In this document: positions 51,343 to 62,069 of the stretch, one piece after another
How positions within the stretch are numbered: position 1 is the first letter of the stretch
Layout: every line of letters starts with the position of its first letter
NCBI GenBank assembly: GCA_017405305.1
Contig: JAFRAT010000008.1
Span: forward strand, 62,001-126,000
Reading direction: 5' to 3'
DNA length: 64,000 nt
DNA from: Aeriscardovia sp.
Lineage (GTDB): Bacteria; Actinomycetota; Actinomycetes; Actinomycetales; Bifidobacteriaceae
Made by a program: the position numbers and the translations under genes
Notes under the pieces: generated by a model
What the model saw: only the letters and a program-made list of their open reading frames with translations
What the model was told of the DNA's origin: nothing
Databases searched by the model: none

Positions 51343-52728
51343 TCAGCGGGCGAAGGAAATCGCGGCCAGCCACTGCTGTTTGGCCTTCTTCTCTTCTTCC
51401 AGTTTTTTCTTGAGGGACTCGTCGTCGGTGGCGGCGATCTGCATGTCGATCTCTTTCAGGCGGGCCGTGATTTGGTTTTCGAACGAGCTTTTGCGGGCGG
51501 TTGTCTCCGGGTCCTTGGCTTTCCAGGCGGCTTCTTCAACGGCCTTGATCTGGTTCTCGACGGCGGAAAGGCGGTCCTCGACGCGACGAAGGTCTTCGCG
51601 CGGCACGCGGCCGATCTGGTCCCACTCGTCCATGATGCCGTTGAGTTTCTGGCGCGCGGCTTTGGCGGCTTTCTCATCGGGAACGGGGACGAGTTTCTCC
51701 GCCTGTTCCAGCAAGGCTTCCTTCTTCTTGAGGTTGTCCTTCTCCTCGATATCTATGGCTTTGCGGTCGTTCTCGCGAGCATTGAAGAAGACATCGGCGG
51801 CGGAGCGGAAACGGGTCCACAGTTCGTCGTCGTCCTTGTGTCCGGCGCGACCGGCGGCTTTCCACTGGTCCATTAGCTGGTTGAAGGCGCGAGAGGTCTC
51901 GCCCCATTGCGTAGAGTTTTTGAGGCTCTCGGCTTCAGCGATTATGGCTTCCTTATTCTGCCGTGCCTGCGCGCGCTGGGCGTCGCGGTTCTTCGCCCAG
52001 GTACGGCGGCGGCGGTTGAACTCGGAGCGCGCGGAAGAGAAGCGTTTCCATAGGCCGTCGGCCGTCGGCTTGTCGACGCGTGCCTCGGTGCGCTGCAGCG
52101 TCTGCCACTGGTCGAACAGGCCGCGGAGTTTTTCGGCAGTGTCCTTCCAGTTGGTGTCGGAACCCAGCTGATCGACGATGGCTTCGGCTTTCTCGACGAC
52201 GATGGTTCTGTCGGCGATGGCCTTGGCGACGGCCTTCTGATGGGCTTCGGCCAGTTCTTTCTTCTTGGCCGCGGCCTGGCTCTCCAGCTCCGACATCCGC
52301 GAGCGCAGCGCGGCCAGGTCGCCGATGCACTTGCCTGCGGCGAGCTCCGCATCGATGGCGGACAGGGAGGAGTCGATCTCGTGGGTTTTGACATTCTTGG
52401 AGGACAAGCGCTGCGCGAAGAGGGCGATGCGCTGCTTGAGATCGAGGTAGCGACGGGCGTACAGCTTCATTGCGCTTTCGGCCACGTCGCCTTCAGCGAT
52501 GGAGCCGAGAGCGCGGTCCTTGCCGTCATCGACGACGTAGATGGTGCCGTCGTCGCTGATACGGCCGAACTTCTCCGCCGCCGCGATGTCCTCATCCGTG
52601 TACATGGAAACATGAGCGACGCTGGTCGTTTTCTCTTTCTTGGCGAGAACAGCCGGGGAAGGGACCGCTGCTGGGGTCGCTGGCGTGGTCGTCGTTGGCT
52701 TTTCTTTTGATGTCTCTGGCACGCTCAT
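51343..52728 (-). CDS. DUF349-repeat coiled protein
   Basis: A 461-aa, highly charged, helical protein. After a Thr/Pro/Ala-rich N-terminus come several repeats of the DUF349 type (WKDTAEKLRGLFDQWQTLQR, WKRFSSARSEFNRRRRTW, WGETSRAFNQLMDQWKAAGR, LWTRFRSAADVFFNAREND). The cellular role is not established. The start is fixed by AAGGAG five bases before the ATG on the minus strand; longer upstream reading into 53007 overlaps the hisS region and is rejected. Confidence 0.85.
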   Translation of the reverse strand: MSVPETSKEKPTTTTPATPAAVPSPAVLAKKEKTTSVAHVSMYTDEDIAAAEKFGRISDDGTIYVVDDGKDRALGSIAEGDVAESAMKLYARRYLDLKQRIALFAQRLSSKNVKTHEIDSSLSAIDAELAAGKCIGDLAALRSRMSELESQAAAKKKELAEAHQKAVAKAIADRTIVVEKAEAIVDQLGSDTNWKDTAEKLRGLFDQWQTLQRTEARVDKPTADGLWKRFSSARSEFNRRRRTWAKNRDAQRAQARQNKEAIIAEAESLKNSTQWGETSRAFNQLMDQWKAAGRAGHKDDDELWTRFRSAADVFFNARENDRKAIDIEEKDNLKKKEALLEQAEKLVPVPDEKAAKAARQKLNGIMDEWDQIGRVPREDLRRVEDRLSAVENQIKAVEEAAWKAKDPETTARKSSFENQITARLKEIDMQIAATDDESLKKKLEEEKKAKQQWLAAISFAR

Positions 52729-52831
52729 GCCTACTCCTTGGATTGGCGTTCGGTGGAAACCATGTGGAAGCCTTTTGTAATTCTGCCTTGGATTCCGAAC
52801 GATTTCGTAACGTCCTCTATTATAGGGAAGC

Positions 52832-54238
52832 ATGGCGAAAGGCGCATCAATTTCAGGATTCCCCGAATGGCTTCCGGAACAGCGGGCGGTTGAGCAGAAG
52901 ATCATCGACACCGTGAAGCGAGTGTTCGAGCTCCACGGGTTCATCGGCATCGAGACATGCGCAGTCGAGACCGGCGCGAGTTTGTTAAAGAAAGGCGAGA
53001 CAAGCAAAGAGATCTACTTGTTGTCGCGTCTGCAGGAAGTCGGACACGAGTCCGACACCCCTGTTTCCGAGCGACTCGGTCTCCACTTCGACCTGACTGT
53101 GCCGCTGTCTCGGTACGTCGTGGAGCACTCTGGACAGCTGACGTTCCCGTTCAAGCGATGGCAGATCCAGAAGGTCTGGCGTGGCGAGAGGCCGCAGAGC
53201 GGTCGGTTCCGCGAGTTCTACCAGGCCGACATCGACGTCGTAGGCAATGGCGATCTGCCGGAGCACTACGAAGTGGAGCTGCCGTTCGTCATGTGCGAGG
53301 CGTTGGAGGGGCTGCATCGATTCGGCCTGCCAAAGGCGACCATTCACGCCAACAACCGCAAGCTTTCCGAGGGCTTCTACCGCGCCATCGGCTTGGCTGA
53401 CATCGAAGGCGTTCTGCGCGAGGTCGACAAGCTCGACAAGATCGGCCCGGACGAAGTCGAGAAGCTGTTGACGGAGGAGTGCGGCGCGAACGAAGAGCAA
53501 GCCGAGGCCTGCCTTCGCCTCGCCGACATCGTCACTGCCGACCCCGACAAGCTCTGCTCCCGCTTTGACGCCCTGTGCGACTCCTGCAGCATCGACCGCG
53601 CTTCCAAAGGCTATGCGTTGGCGCAGCAGGGCCTCGACACCATCTGCACCATCATCCGACAGTCCGCCCAGGTTCGACCGGGCGCCATCATCGCCGATTG
53701 CAAAATCGCGCGCGGCTTAGACTATTACACCGGTTCCGTTTACGAGACCTTCATTGATGGGGTTCCGGAGCTGGGTTCCATCTGCTCCGGCGGCCGGTAC
53801 GACAACCTGGTGAGCAAGGGCAGCAGGAAGTACCCAGGCGTCGGCCTGTCCATCGGCCTGTCCCGCCTGCTGAGCTACCTGCTGGGAACGGTCGGGGCGG
53901 AAGCGAACCGTCAGTCCCCGGCGAGTGTCCTGGTGGCGGTGTGGAACGAGGATGCTCGCGATGCCTCGAACAGCATCGCGTCCCGACTGCGCTCCCGCGG
54001 AATCTGCGCTGACGTCGCTCCGCAGGCCAACAAAATCGGTAAGCAGATCAAATATGCGTCCAAACTGGGCATCCCATACGTGTGGTTCCCGGCCGATCCG
54101 GATGCCGAAACCGGCTCCGATGCCGCTGCGGATAGCGTGAAAAACATCGTGACAGGGGAGCAGTCCCCAGCTGATCCGGTGTCTTGGTTGCCCGATACCG
54201 TTTATGCACAACAGGCAATCGTCATAAACAAGGAATGA
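52832..54238 (+). CDS. hisS: Histidine-tRNA ligase
   Basis: A 468-aa class II aminoacyl-tRNA synthetase. [20 protein letters not shown] (motif 1 side), [20 protein letters not shown] (motif 2) with [10 protein letters not shown], the histidine-specific [14 protein letters not shown] and GGRYDNLV, and [11 protein letters not shown] (motif 3) are present, followed by the anticodon-binding domain. aspS starts five bases after its stop; hisS-aspS pairing is common in Gram-positive genomes. The start is the first ATG with an upstream AGGGAAGC. Confidence 0.95.
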   Translation: MAKGASISGFPEWLPEQRAVEQKIIDTVKRVFELHGFIGIETCAVETGASLLKKGETSKEIYLLSRLQEVGHESDTPVSERLGLHFDLTVPLSRYVVEHSGQLTFPFKRWQIQKVWRGERPQSGRFREFYQADIDVVGNGDLPEHYEVELPFVMCEALEGLHRFGLPKATIHANNRKLSEGFYRAIGLADIEGVLREVDKLDKIGPDEVEKLLTEECGANEEQAEACLRLADIVTADPDKLCSRFDALCDSCSIDRASKGYALAQQGLDTICTIIRQSAQVRPGAIIADCKIARGLDYYTGSVYETFIDGVPELGSICSGGRYDNLVSKGSRKYPGVGLSIGLSRLLSYLLGTVGAEANRQSPASVLVAVWNEDARDASNSIASRLRSRGICADVAPQANKIGKQIKYASKLGIPYVWFPADPDAETGSDAAADSVKNIVTGEQSPADPVSWLPDTVYAQQAIVINKE

Positions 54239-54242
54239 GGAT

Positions 54243-56036
54243 ATGAGCAGTACGAAATACAGGTCACATTCCGCGGCAGAAGTGGGCGAGGAACTCGTCG
54301 GCGAGTCTGTCACGCTCGCTGGATGGGTCGACCGCCGCCGCGACCATGGCGGAGTTGCCTTCATTGATCTGCGTGACGCGTCCGGTCTCATCCAGGTCGT
54401 CATCTACGACGAGGCCATCGCGCGCCCGCTGCGCAGCGAGGACGTTATCCAGGTCGTTGGCACCGTCCGCCTACGTCCGGAAGGCGAGGAGAACGACAGC
54501 ATCAAGACCGGCAAGATCGAGGTCGTCGCCGACTCTGTGACAGTCCTATCCCATTCCGGGACCTTGCCGTTCCAGGTGTCCACCGCACTCGAGAACAAAG
54601 GCGAGTTGGACTTGCCGGGCGAGGAAACACGCCTGAAGTACCGCTACCTCGACTTGCGCCGCCCGTCTATGCACCAGCACCTCGTCATGCGCTCCAACAT
54701 GACGAAGGCAGCCCGCAAAGCTCTGGAATCCTTAGACTTCACCGAGGTCGAGACTCCAACTTTCATCAAGTCTACGCCGGAAGGCGCCCGCGACTTCCTT
54801 GTCCCGGCCCGTCTCGTTCCCGGTTCCTGGTATGCGCTGCCGCAGTCTCCGCAGCTCCTCAAGCAGCTGCTAATGGTCGGCGGCATTGAGCGTTACTACC
54901 AGCTGGCCCGCTGCTACCGCGACGAGGATTTCCGTGCCGACCGTCAGCCGGAGTTCACCCAGCTCGATATTGAGATGAGCTACGTCGGCCAAGACGACAT
55001 CATGGCCGTTGCCGAGAGCGTCATCAAGGAGGTGTGGGCCTCTGCCGGCTACGAGGTGAAGACCCCGATCGCCCGCATGACTTGGACCGATGCCATGAAC
55101 GACTATGGTTCCGACAAGCCAGACCTGCGCTTCGGCAACAAGATCGTCGACCTCACCGACTTCTTCAAGAACACTCCGTTCCGCGTCTTCCAGCAGCCGT
55201 ACGTCGGTGGCATCCTGTACAAGGGCGGCGCGGCGCTTCCTCGCCGCCAATTCGACGCTTGGCAGGAATGGGCGCGCCAGCGCGGCGCCAAGGGCCTGGC
55301 GTACATCACGTTCAAAGACGGCGAGCTGCGCGGTCCGGTGGCCAAAAACCTCTCAGAGGAGGAGCGCGCCGGCATCATGGACGCGGTCCACGCCGAGGAC
55401 GGCGACGCCGTCTTCTTCGCGGCCGGCAAGAAACGCGGTTCCCAAGAGCTGCTGGGCGCTGTCCGCGTGGAGATCGCCAAGCGCCAGGGCATCCTCGATC
55501 CGCACGAGTTCGCCTTCACTTGGATCATCGACTTCCCGCTCTTCAAGCAGGCGGACGACCCAGACGATGACGACGTGGCCGTGGGCCATTCCAAGTGGAC
55601 CTCCGAGCACCATCCATTCACAATGCCGAGCGAAGACTGGCTGGACAGCTTCGACAAGGACCCGGAGCATGCGATGAGCGATTCCTACGACCTCGTCTGC
55701 AACGGCAACGAGATCGGCGGCGGTTCCGTCCGCATCCACCGCAGCGACATCCAGAACCGCGTTTTCGATGTTCTGGGCATCACCCCAGACGAAGCCAAGG
55801 AGAAATTCGGCTTCTTGCTCGAAGCCTTCAAATACGGCGCCCCGCCGCACGCCGGCCTGGCTTTCGGCTGGGACCGCTGCGCCGCGGTCCTCGCTGGCGT
55901 CGATTCCATCCGTGAGGTCATCGCATTCCCGAAGTCCGGCGGCGGCAAGGACCCGCTGACCGGTGCGCCGGCGCCAATCACTGACGCTCAGCGCGCGGAG
56001 ACCGGCGTCGACTACGATCCGGATGAGGACAACTGA
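54243..56036 (+). CDS. aspS: Aspartate-tRNA ligase
   Basis: A 597-aa bacterial-type AspRS. An N-terminal OB-fold anticodon-binding domain ([20 protein letters not shown]) precedes the class II catalytic core: [20 protein letters not shown] with DIEMSYV (motif 2), the large bacterial GAD insertion in the middle, and the motif 3 region [26 protein letters not shown] precedes the start. Discriminating or non-discriminating character cannot be decided here. Confidence 0.96.
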   Translation: MSSTKYRSHSAAEVGEELVGESVTLAGWVDRRRDHGGVAFIDLRDASGLIQVVIYDEAIARPLRSEDVIQVVGTVRLRPEGEENDSIKTGKIEVVADSVTVLSHSGTLPFQVSTALENKGELDLPGEETRLKYRYLDLRRPSMHQHLVMRSNMTKAARKALESLDFTEVETPTFIKSTPEGARDFLVPARLVPGSWYALPQSPQLLKQLLMVGGIERYYQLARCYRDEDFRADRQPEFTQLDIEMSYVGQDDIMAVAESVIKEVWASAGYEVKTPIARMTWTDAMNDYGSDKPDLRFGNKIVDLTDFFKNTPFRVFQQPYVGGILYKGGAALPRRQFDAWQEWARQRGAKGLAYITFKDGELRGPVAKNLSEEERAGIMDAVHAEDGDAVFFAAGKKRGSQELLGAVRVEIAKRQGILDPHEFAFTWIIDFPLFKQADDPDDDDVAVGHSKWTSEHHPFTMPSEDWLDSFDKDPEHAMSDSYDLVCNGNEIGGGSVRIHRSDIQNRVFDVLGITPDEAKEKFGFLLEAFKYGAPPHAGLAFGWDRCAAVLAGVDSIREVIAFPKSGGGKDPLTGAPAPITDAQRAETGVDYDPDEDN

Positions 56037-56068
56037 TTTTCCACCGAGGGGCATGAAAGGCAGCGCGC

Positions 56069-58696
56069 ATGGCCACTATTGACGGTCCGGCGCACGGCAC
56101 CGAAAAGGCCGATAGGACATCGAACTCGTCGGCCTTTTCATTGATGCAGCAGGCGCCCTGCTATGGACGCGAACGAAACATCACAGAGGACGACATCTAC
56201 GATCGCTTTTTCGACTGGGTGGAGGAACGAGGCATCGACCCGTGGCCTCACCAGGAGGAAGCCATGATGGACCTGGTCTCCGGCGACCACGTCATCCTCG
56301 CAACGCCGACAGGGTCCGGTAAATCGATGGTGGCGCAGGGATTTCTCTTCGCTGCTCTCTGCACCGGACGGAAGGCCTACTACACGGCGCCCATCAAGGC
56401 CCTCGTCAGCGAGAAGTTCTTCGACGCCGTAGCGGTCTTCGGCAAGGAGAACGTCGGCATGATCACTGGCGACACGCACATTAACGTCGGCGCGGCCATC
56501 ATCTGCTGCACAGCGGAGATACTGGCGCAGGAGACTCTGCGCGGCAACGCCGGCGACGATGTCTGCGTGGCGATGGACGAGTTCCATTACTACGGCGACC
56601 CGCAACGCGGCTGGGCCTGGCAGGTGCCGCTGCTGACACTGCCGCACGCCCAGTTCCTGATGATGAGCGCCACTCTGGGCGATACGTCCGGCATACGCGC
56701 GACGCTGGACCGCTGCACTGACCGCGATACCGACCTCGTCGCCGACGCGCAACGGCCGATCCCTCTATCTTACAGGTATATCGACAGCACGCCGGTCCCG
56801 CAGACGCTCGGCAACCTCATGAAAGCCGGCGACGCTCCGGTCTACGTCGTCCACTTCGCGCAGGAAGCGGCCGTCCGCACGGCGGAGGACCTCTCCAGCT
56901 TCGGCGTCGCCACGAAGGAACAGCGCGCCGCCATCAAAGAGGCGATCAGCGGCTTCAAGTTCACCACATCGTTCGGCAAAACGCTCCGTAGGCTGCTCGT
57001 CACCGGCGTCGGCGTGCACCACGCGGGCATGCTGCCGCGGTACCGCCGCCTTGTGGAGCAGCTGGCGCAGCAGGGTCTGCTGCCGGTCATCTGCGGCACC
57101 GACACCCTCGGCGTGGGCATCAATGTGCCCATCCACACCGTGCTGTTCACGGCGCTGACCAAGTACGACGGCTTCAAGCAACGGCGTCTGCGCGCCCGCG
57201 AGTTCCATCAGATCGCCGGCCGCGCCGGCAGGTCCGGGTTCGACAGCGAAGGCCTATGCCTGGCGCAGGCACCGGAATACGAGATCGAGAACGCCCAAGC
57301 CGAAGCGAAGGCGAAGGCCAGCGCGAAAAAAAAGAAGGTCGTCAAGAAGAAGCCGAAGGAAGGCTTTGTCGGCTGGAATGCGCAGACCTTCGATAAGCTC
57401 ATCGCCGCCGCGCCCGAGACGCTCGTTCCACATCTGCAGATCACCCACTCGATGGTGCTCTCGGAGATCGCCCAGGGGGGCGACGCCCGAGAGCGCCTGT
57501 CACGTCTCATCGCCGACTCCGCGCAAACCGACAAGCAGAAAGCGGAGCTGGAGAAGCGGACCGACGAAATCTTCGGCACCCTCGAAGGCACAGGCGTAGT
57601 CGAGCGGCGCGACAACGCCGACGGCACGGTCGACTATTCGACGACGCTCGACGTCCCCGACAACTTCGCGCTGGATGAGCCACTGTCGCCGTTCCTGCTG
57701 GCGGCTCTCGAGCTGCTCGATCCGGAGTCGCCGACATACGCTCTGGACGTCGTATCTATGATGGAGTCGACGCTCGAGGACCCCTGGGCCGTGCTCAAGG
57801 CGCAGCAGCGCCAGGCACGCAACGCTGCCCTGCAAGAGATGAAGGAGGAGGGTCTTGAGTATGACGAGCGCGTGGAGAAACTGCAGGACGTCACTTATCC
57901 GAAGCCTCTCGAAGAGCTGTTGACCACGGCCTTCGACCACTACCGGCGCGACGTCCCTTGGGCAAACGACTACGAGCTGTCGCCGAAATCGGTGCTGCGT
58001 GACATGCTCGAGACCGCGTCCGACTTCAACGGCTACATCGCCCGTTACGGCATCGAGCGGTCCGAAGGCGGACTGCTGCGCTACCTGTCGGACGCGTACA
58101 AAGCCTTGAACCGCACCGTTCCGCGCGAGAAGTTCGACGACCGGCTGTATGACATCCTGTCGTGGCTGCGCCTTGTTGTCACTGGCGTTGATTCCAGCCT
58201 TCTGGATGAGTGGCAGCAAGCCGAGGACTCTGGCGGAAACGTCGCCGCCGAAGCGACCGCCATTGCGCCGCCGTCCGTCGATGACGTCGTGAAAGACCGG
58301 CGCGGTCTGACGCTGCTCGTGCGCAACGCGCTGTTCCGCCGCGTCGAGCTAGTCGCCACCGAACGGGAGGACATACTGGGAGAGCTGGATTCGCCGTGGG
58401 GAATGAGCGCGCGCGCCTGGAGCGACGTGCTGGACAGCATCTACGACGAGCACGACGAGATTCTCACCGGCCAGCAGGCCCGTTCGCGCGATTTTTTCCT
58501 GCTGGACGCGTCCCACGAGCGCGACGAACACACATGGCACGTCCGCCAGATCCTGGATGATGTGGAAGGCGACCATGACTGGGCGATCGACGGCATCATC
58601 GATCTCGACGCGACGCAGGAGTCCGGCGAAACCGTCTTCTTCGACTACCAGGTAAGTCCGCTCGATGAGTTGTCGGTGATGAGTGGACGGAACTAA
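56069..58696 (+). CDS. helY: DEAD/DEAH-box RNA helicase, HelY-like
   Basis: An 875-aa Ski2/Dob1-like superfamily 2 helicase of the actinobacterial HelY group. Motif I ATPTGSGKSMVAQG lies near residue 80, the DEAH-type motif II reads DEFHYYGD near 169, motif III is MMSATLGD, and motif VI region FHQIAGRAGRSGFDS near 380. A Lys-rich segment (SAKKKKVVKKKPKEG) interrupts after it. The C-terminal 450 residues are helical. It starts 32 bases after aspS. RNA turnover is the likely role. Confidence 0.88.
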   Translation: MATIDGPAHGTEKADRTSNSSAFSLMQQAPCYGRERNITEDDIYDRFFDWVEERGIDPWPHQEEAMMDLVSGDHVILATPTGSGKSMVAQGFLFAALCTGRKAYYTAPIKALVSEKFFDAVAVFGKENVGMITGDTHINVGAAIICCTAEILAQETLRGNAGDDVCVAMDEFHYYGDPQRGWAWQVPLLTLPHAQFLMMSATLGDTSGIRATLDRCTDRDTDLVADAQRPIPLSYRYIDSTPVPQTLGNLMKAGDAPVYVVHFAQEAAVRTAEDLSSFGVATKEQRAAIKEAISGFKFTTSFGKTLRRLLVTGVGVHHAGMLPRYRRLVEQLAQQGLLPVICGTDTLGVGINVPIHTVLFTALTKYDGFKQRRLRAREFHQIAGRAGRSGFDSEGLCLAQAPEYEIENAQAEAKAKASAKKKKVVKKKPKEGFVGWNAQTFDKLIAAAPETLVPHLQITHSMVLSEIAQGGDARERLSRLIADSAQTDKQKAELEKRTDEIFGTLEGTGVVERRDNADGTVDYSTTLDVPDNFALDEPLSPFLLAALELLDPESPTYALDVVSMMESTLEDPWAVLKAQQRQARNAALQEMKEEGLEYDERVEKLQDVTYPKPLEELLTTAFDHYRRDVPWANDYELSPKSVLRDMLETASDFNGYIARYGIERSEGGLLRYLSDAYKALNRTVPREKFDDRLYDILSWLRLVVTGVDSSLLDEWQQAEDSGGNVAAEATAIAPPSVDDVVKDRRGLTLLVRNALFRRVELVATEREDILGELDSPWGMSARAWSDVLDSIYDEHDEILTGQQARSRDFFLLDASHERDEHTWHVRQILDDVEGDHDWAIDGIIDLDATQESGETVFFDYQVSPLDELSVMSGRN

Positions 58697-60284
58697 ACCT
58701 GGAACCATGAGTAAAAACGGGAAAACGGCGGATGATAGTGAGGATCTTTTCTCTGCCGCTGGACTAGAGGAGAACAGCGAAAAGCAGTGCATGCCATCGG
58801 CTCCGGCCGACGGTCCTACGGACGACGATCTGACGACACGACCGCTGGCGGTGCGCCTGAGACCTCGGTCGCTGGACGAGGTAGTCGGCCAGCGGGCGGC
58901 ATTAGTCCCAGGATCTCCGCTGCGGCGTTTAGCGATGCCAGCTGGCATGACGCATCTGACGGCGCCTAGCTCCCTCATCCTGTTCGGACCTCCGGGAGTG
59001 GGAAAGACGACGCTGGCGACCATCGTCTCGACGCAGTCCGGGCGCGCTTTCGAAGAACTATCGGCAGTGTCCTCCGGCGTCAAAGACGTCCGGGTAGTGC
59101 TGCAACGGGCCTGGAACCGTCTGATCCACGAGCACCAGGAGACCGTGCTATTCGTTGACGAAGTGCACCACTTCTCCAAGTCACAGCAGGATGCCCTGCT
59201 TCCGGCCGTCGAGAACCGGGATGTGACCTTCGTGGCGTCAACGACGGAGAACCCGAGCTTCTCCGTCATTTCGCCGCTGCTGTCGCGGTCGGTTGTCATC
59301 AAGCTCGAGCCGCTGTCGGAAGACGACATCCGAACGATCCTTGAACGCGCCCTTGCCGATCGTCGCGGACTGGACGGGCGTTTCGCGCTGGAGCCGAACG
59401 CTGAGGACGCCATCGTTCGGATGTCTGGCGGGGACGCACGCAAGGCCCTAACGATACTGGAAGCCGCGGCGGGTGCGTCCGGTTTGACCGCAGCAGGAGC
59501 GGCAGGGTTCACAAGAGCCGTGCCGGACACGTCCTCGCCTGCTCTGCCGATCTCGGCGGAGGACGTCGACGCCGTCGTGGAGTCAGCGCTTGTCCGCTAC
59601 GACAAGACCGGCGACGAACACTACGACGTGGCGTCAGCCTTCATCAAGTCCCTGCGCGGCTCCGACGTCGACGCGTCCTTGCATTACCTAGCCCGGATGA
59701 TCCGCGCCGGGGAAGATCCGCGCTTCATTGCTCGGCGGCTCATGATCGCCGCCGCGGAGGAAGTGGGAATGGCCAATCCGCAGGTGCTGCAGACCACCGT
59801 CGCCGCGGCGCAAGCCGTCGACATGATCGGTATGCCCGAAGCCAGGATCATCCTGTCGGAAGCTGTCATCGCCGTGGCCACCGCACCGAAGTCGAACGCC
59901 GGCTACCTCGCCATCGACGCGGCCCTAGAGGACGTCGACACGGGGGATATCGGCTCCGTGCCACTGCATCTGCGCAACGCTCCGACCGCCTTGATGAAGC
60001 AGTGGGGAAACCATGAGGGCTACAAGTACGCCCATGATTTCCCGGGCGAGATCGTGGCGCAGGAGTACATGCCCGAGCCGCTGCGAGGGCACGAGTATTA
60101 CCATCCGTCGTCGCGCGGCTACGAGGCCATCATCGCCCAGGAGCTGCCGCGCATCCGAAGTATCCTGCACGCCAGCGCGGAACAAGACGCCAACGGCAAC
60201 GGAAACAATCAACAACGGAAAAGCGGGAACTGCGGCAGCGAAAGCCCATCGCGTCGGCCGAAGCCGTCTCCTGACCCTTCGTGA
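58683..60284 (+). CDS. rarA: Replication-associated recombination protein A (AAA ATPase)
   Basis: A 533-aa AAA+ ATPase of the RarA/MgsA/WRNIP1 family, acting at stalled forks. LRPRSLDEVVGQRAALVPGS opens the conserved part, Walker A is GPPGVGKTTLA near residue 101, Walker B LFVDEVHHFSKSQQDALLP, and the sensor STTENPSFSV. The C-terminal tetramerisation region (HYDVASAFIKSLRGSDVDAS to YMPEPLRGHEYY) is complete. The GTG at 58683 overlaps the helY end; the ATG at 58707 (MSKNGK) is an equally possible start. Confidence 0.92.
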   Translation: MDGTKPGTMSKNGKTADDSEDLFSAAGLEENSEKQCMPSAPADGPTDDDLTTRPLAVRLRPRSLDEVVGQRAALVPGSPLRRLAMPAGMTHLTAPSSLILFGPPGVGKTTLATIVSTQSGRAFEELSAVSSGVKDVRVVLQRAWNRLIHEHQETVLFVDEVHHFSKSQQDALLPAVENRDVTFVASTTENPSFSVISPLLSRSVVIKLEPLSEDDIRTILERALADRRGLDGRFALEPNAEDAIVRMSGGDARKALTILEAAAGASGLTAAGAAGFTRAVPDTSSPALPISAEDVDAVVESALVRYDKTGDEHYDVASAFIKSLRGSDVDASLHYLARMIRAGEDPRFIARRLMIAAAEEVGMANPQVLQTTVAAAQAVDMIGMPEARIILSEAVIAVATAPKSNAGYLAIDAALEDVDTGDIGSVPLHLRNAPTALMKQWGNHEGYKYAHDFPGEIVAQEYMPEPLRGHEYYHPSSRGYEAIIAQELPRIRSILHASAEQDANGNGNNQQRKSGNCGSESPSRRPKPSPDPS

Positions 60285-60320
60285 CCTCGGCCGGATCGTT
60301 TTCGCGAACACAGAAAAAGA

Positions 60321-60362
60321 AAGGGTGTTCTCCGATCGTTCCTCCGATTGGACAACACCCTT
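60321..60362. terminator. Hairpin between convergent rarA and pepC
   Basis: AAGGGTGTTCTCC pairs with GGACAACACCCTT, one C-C mismatch, around a loop of about 16 bases. It lies between two converging genes. Confidence 0.7.
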
Positions 60363-60430
60363 CTGCGTCAAATTTTCGCCAAGCCATGCCGGAACGGGCC
60401 AGGTAACGGCGGCGCGGCCGACTAAGACGG

Positions 60431-61861
60431 TCAGTCGCAGCGCGTGATCCGGTACAACGGTTCCCACGGCATGATGTCGATCGGCTCCTGCCGGTCAACC
60501 GCCAGGGTGGCTTCGTCAAGGTACTCCTTGCGCACGGCGGCGTCATAGACATACTGGGCGAACCAGGCGTCGCTCATGACAAAGTAGCCCTTGTCACCTG
60601 GCTCGGCACCCCAGCTGTTCTCGATCTTCCAGCGATCCGGGCGACCTTCCTGATCCAAATCGACGCCGGTGATCGTCATGGCGTGGTTGCCGCTGCTGAT
60701 CATGTAATCGACGCGCTGTCCCTTGTCGAGCGGGTAGTCGACGTCGAAGAGGTCCTGGACATCCACTGTCTTCTCATCGAAGACGCCTTCCTTGCGCAGG
60801 GAGAACTGCAGGCAGTCGCAGGAGAACCATACTGGGTGGCCGTCCTGGATCTGCTTGACGACGCCGTTCCTCAGCGCGTCCATTTCGACGTTGACGACGT
60901 CCATGTCACTACCGCCGACGACGTTGCCGTCATGGGCGAGGCGATACTTGTGGCCCAGCGGCGCGGACGTTGCCGGGGTGTTCAGCACGTCGACGTAGTC
61001 GTCGACATTGACAGGGCAGTACCGCTCCATGAACTCGAGCGGCGTGATGCCGCGCGCCTCGATGAGCTTGCCGGCGACGAAACCATCGGTCCTGGTGCCG
61101 GACGCCGATGCGTCTTTCTCGGTATCTTTCGCATCATCAGGCTTGGCGCGCGCGACGAAATCGAAGGTCTTCGGCGGCTCTCCCAAGCTAATGCACAGGA
61201 TGCGGTATACCTCGTCCAGCATGGTCTCCTTGAGGGAGCGGAGCCCGTCGGCACTTCTCCCGGCGGCGTGGCGCGAGCGCAGTTCCGCCGCGTCGCTGCG
61301 CAGCTTCTGGCCCAGATAACGGTCGAGAGCATCGGAATCCTCGGAGTTGGCCGACTCTGGGTACGCGCTCTTGGGGATGACTCCGTACTTCTTGACAAGG
61401 TTGCGGAACATGCCCCACCAGCCGCCGTCGCCGACCGGATCGAGATTGATCATCTGGAACAGGCGGTCGTCAATCGGCGCGTCGACGGTGTTGATGATTT
61501 CCTCGAGATAGAAGTTGGACCTCTCCAGCTTGTCCCAGAAGAAGAGATACGCCTGCGACAGCTCGAGGTCGTCAAGGCCCAACTTGTGCATGATCTCATA
61601 GCGCAGCGTGTTCAGGCCGGAGAACATCCAGCAGCGGCCGGAGTGCTTCTGGTTCGTGACGGAACCCTGCTGCAGCTCGACAGAGAAAACGCGGGGCAGT
61701 TCGCGGATGCCCTGGTAGTTCGTCGCGGCAGCCAGGATACCGTTTTTCGTGGCGGCGTTGGCGGCCACGCGGTACCGGACTTGCGCGTTGAAATCGTTGG
61801 AATACCGGTCGGACATCTCTGGGCGGAGGGCGCCTCGAGGCGATGGGTTGATTGCTGTCAT
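60431..61861 (-). CDS. pepC: Aminopeptidase C (bleomycin hydrolase family, C1)
   Basis: A 476-aa cysteine aminopeptidase. The nucleophile is C77 in QKHSGRCWMFSGLN, the histidine lies in SGNHAMTITGV and the asparagine in IENSWGAEPG. The C-terminal tail, which plugs the active site of the hexamer in relatives, ends LYRITRCD. Length is near the family's 440-450 plus an acidic Lys/Asp-rich insert. It is cytosolic and takes part in peptide nitrogen use. Divergent from nadE. Confidence 0.93.
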   Translation of the reverse strand: MTAINPSPRGALRPEMSDRYSNDFNAQVRYRVAANAATKNGILAAATNYQGIRELPRVFSVELQQGSVTNQKHSGRCWMFSGLNTLRYEIMHKLGLDDLELSQAYLFFWDKLERSNFYLEEIINTVDAPIDDRLFQMINLDPVGDGGWWGMFRNLVKKYGVIPKSAYPESANSEDSDALDRYLGQKLRSDAAELRSRHAAGRSADGLRSLKETMLDEVYRILCISLGEPPKTFDFVARAKPDDAKDTEKDASASGTRTDGFVAGKLIEARGITPLEFMERYCPVNVDDYVDVLNTPATSAPLGHKYRLAHDGNVVGGSDMDVVNVEMDALRNGVVKQIQDGHPVWFSCDCLQFSLRKEGVFDEKTVDVQDLFDVDYPLDKGQRVDYMISSGNHAMTITGVDLDQEGRPDRWKIENSWGAEPGDKGYFVMSDAWFAQYVYDAAVRKEYLDEATLAVDRQEPIDIMPWEPLYRITRCD

Positions 61862-62069
61862 GGCCCCATTCTATCTGCTCGTCCACCGGTCGAAAGACGT
61901 TTCCCGCAATGGCATCGTTTCTGCAAGCGGCGGCGTTTCTCCCGATGTCTGTCCGATACCCGAAAACGCCGATTGACACCGGAAAAAGGCTGATTCTACG
62001 ATGAGTATCCCGGTCCGATCCGGGAGCCGACGCATGCCCGCCGGCGACAGCAGTGAAAGAAGGCTTCGT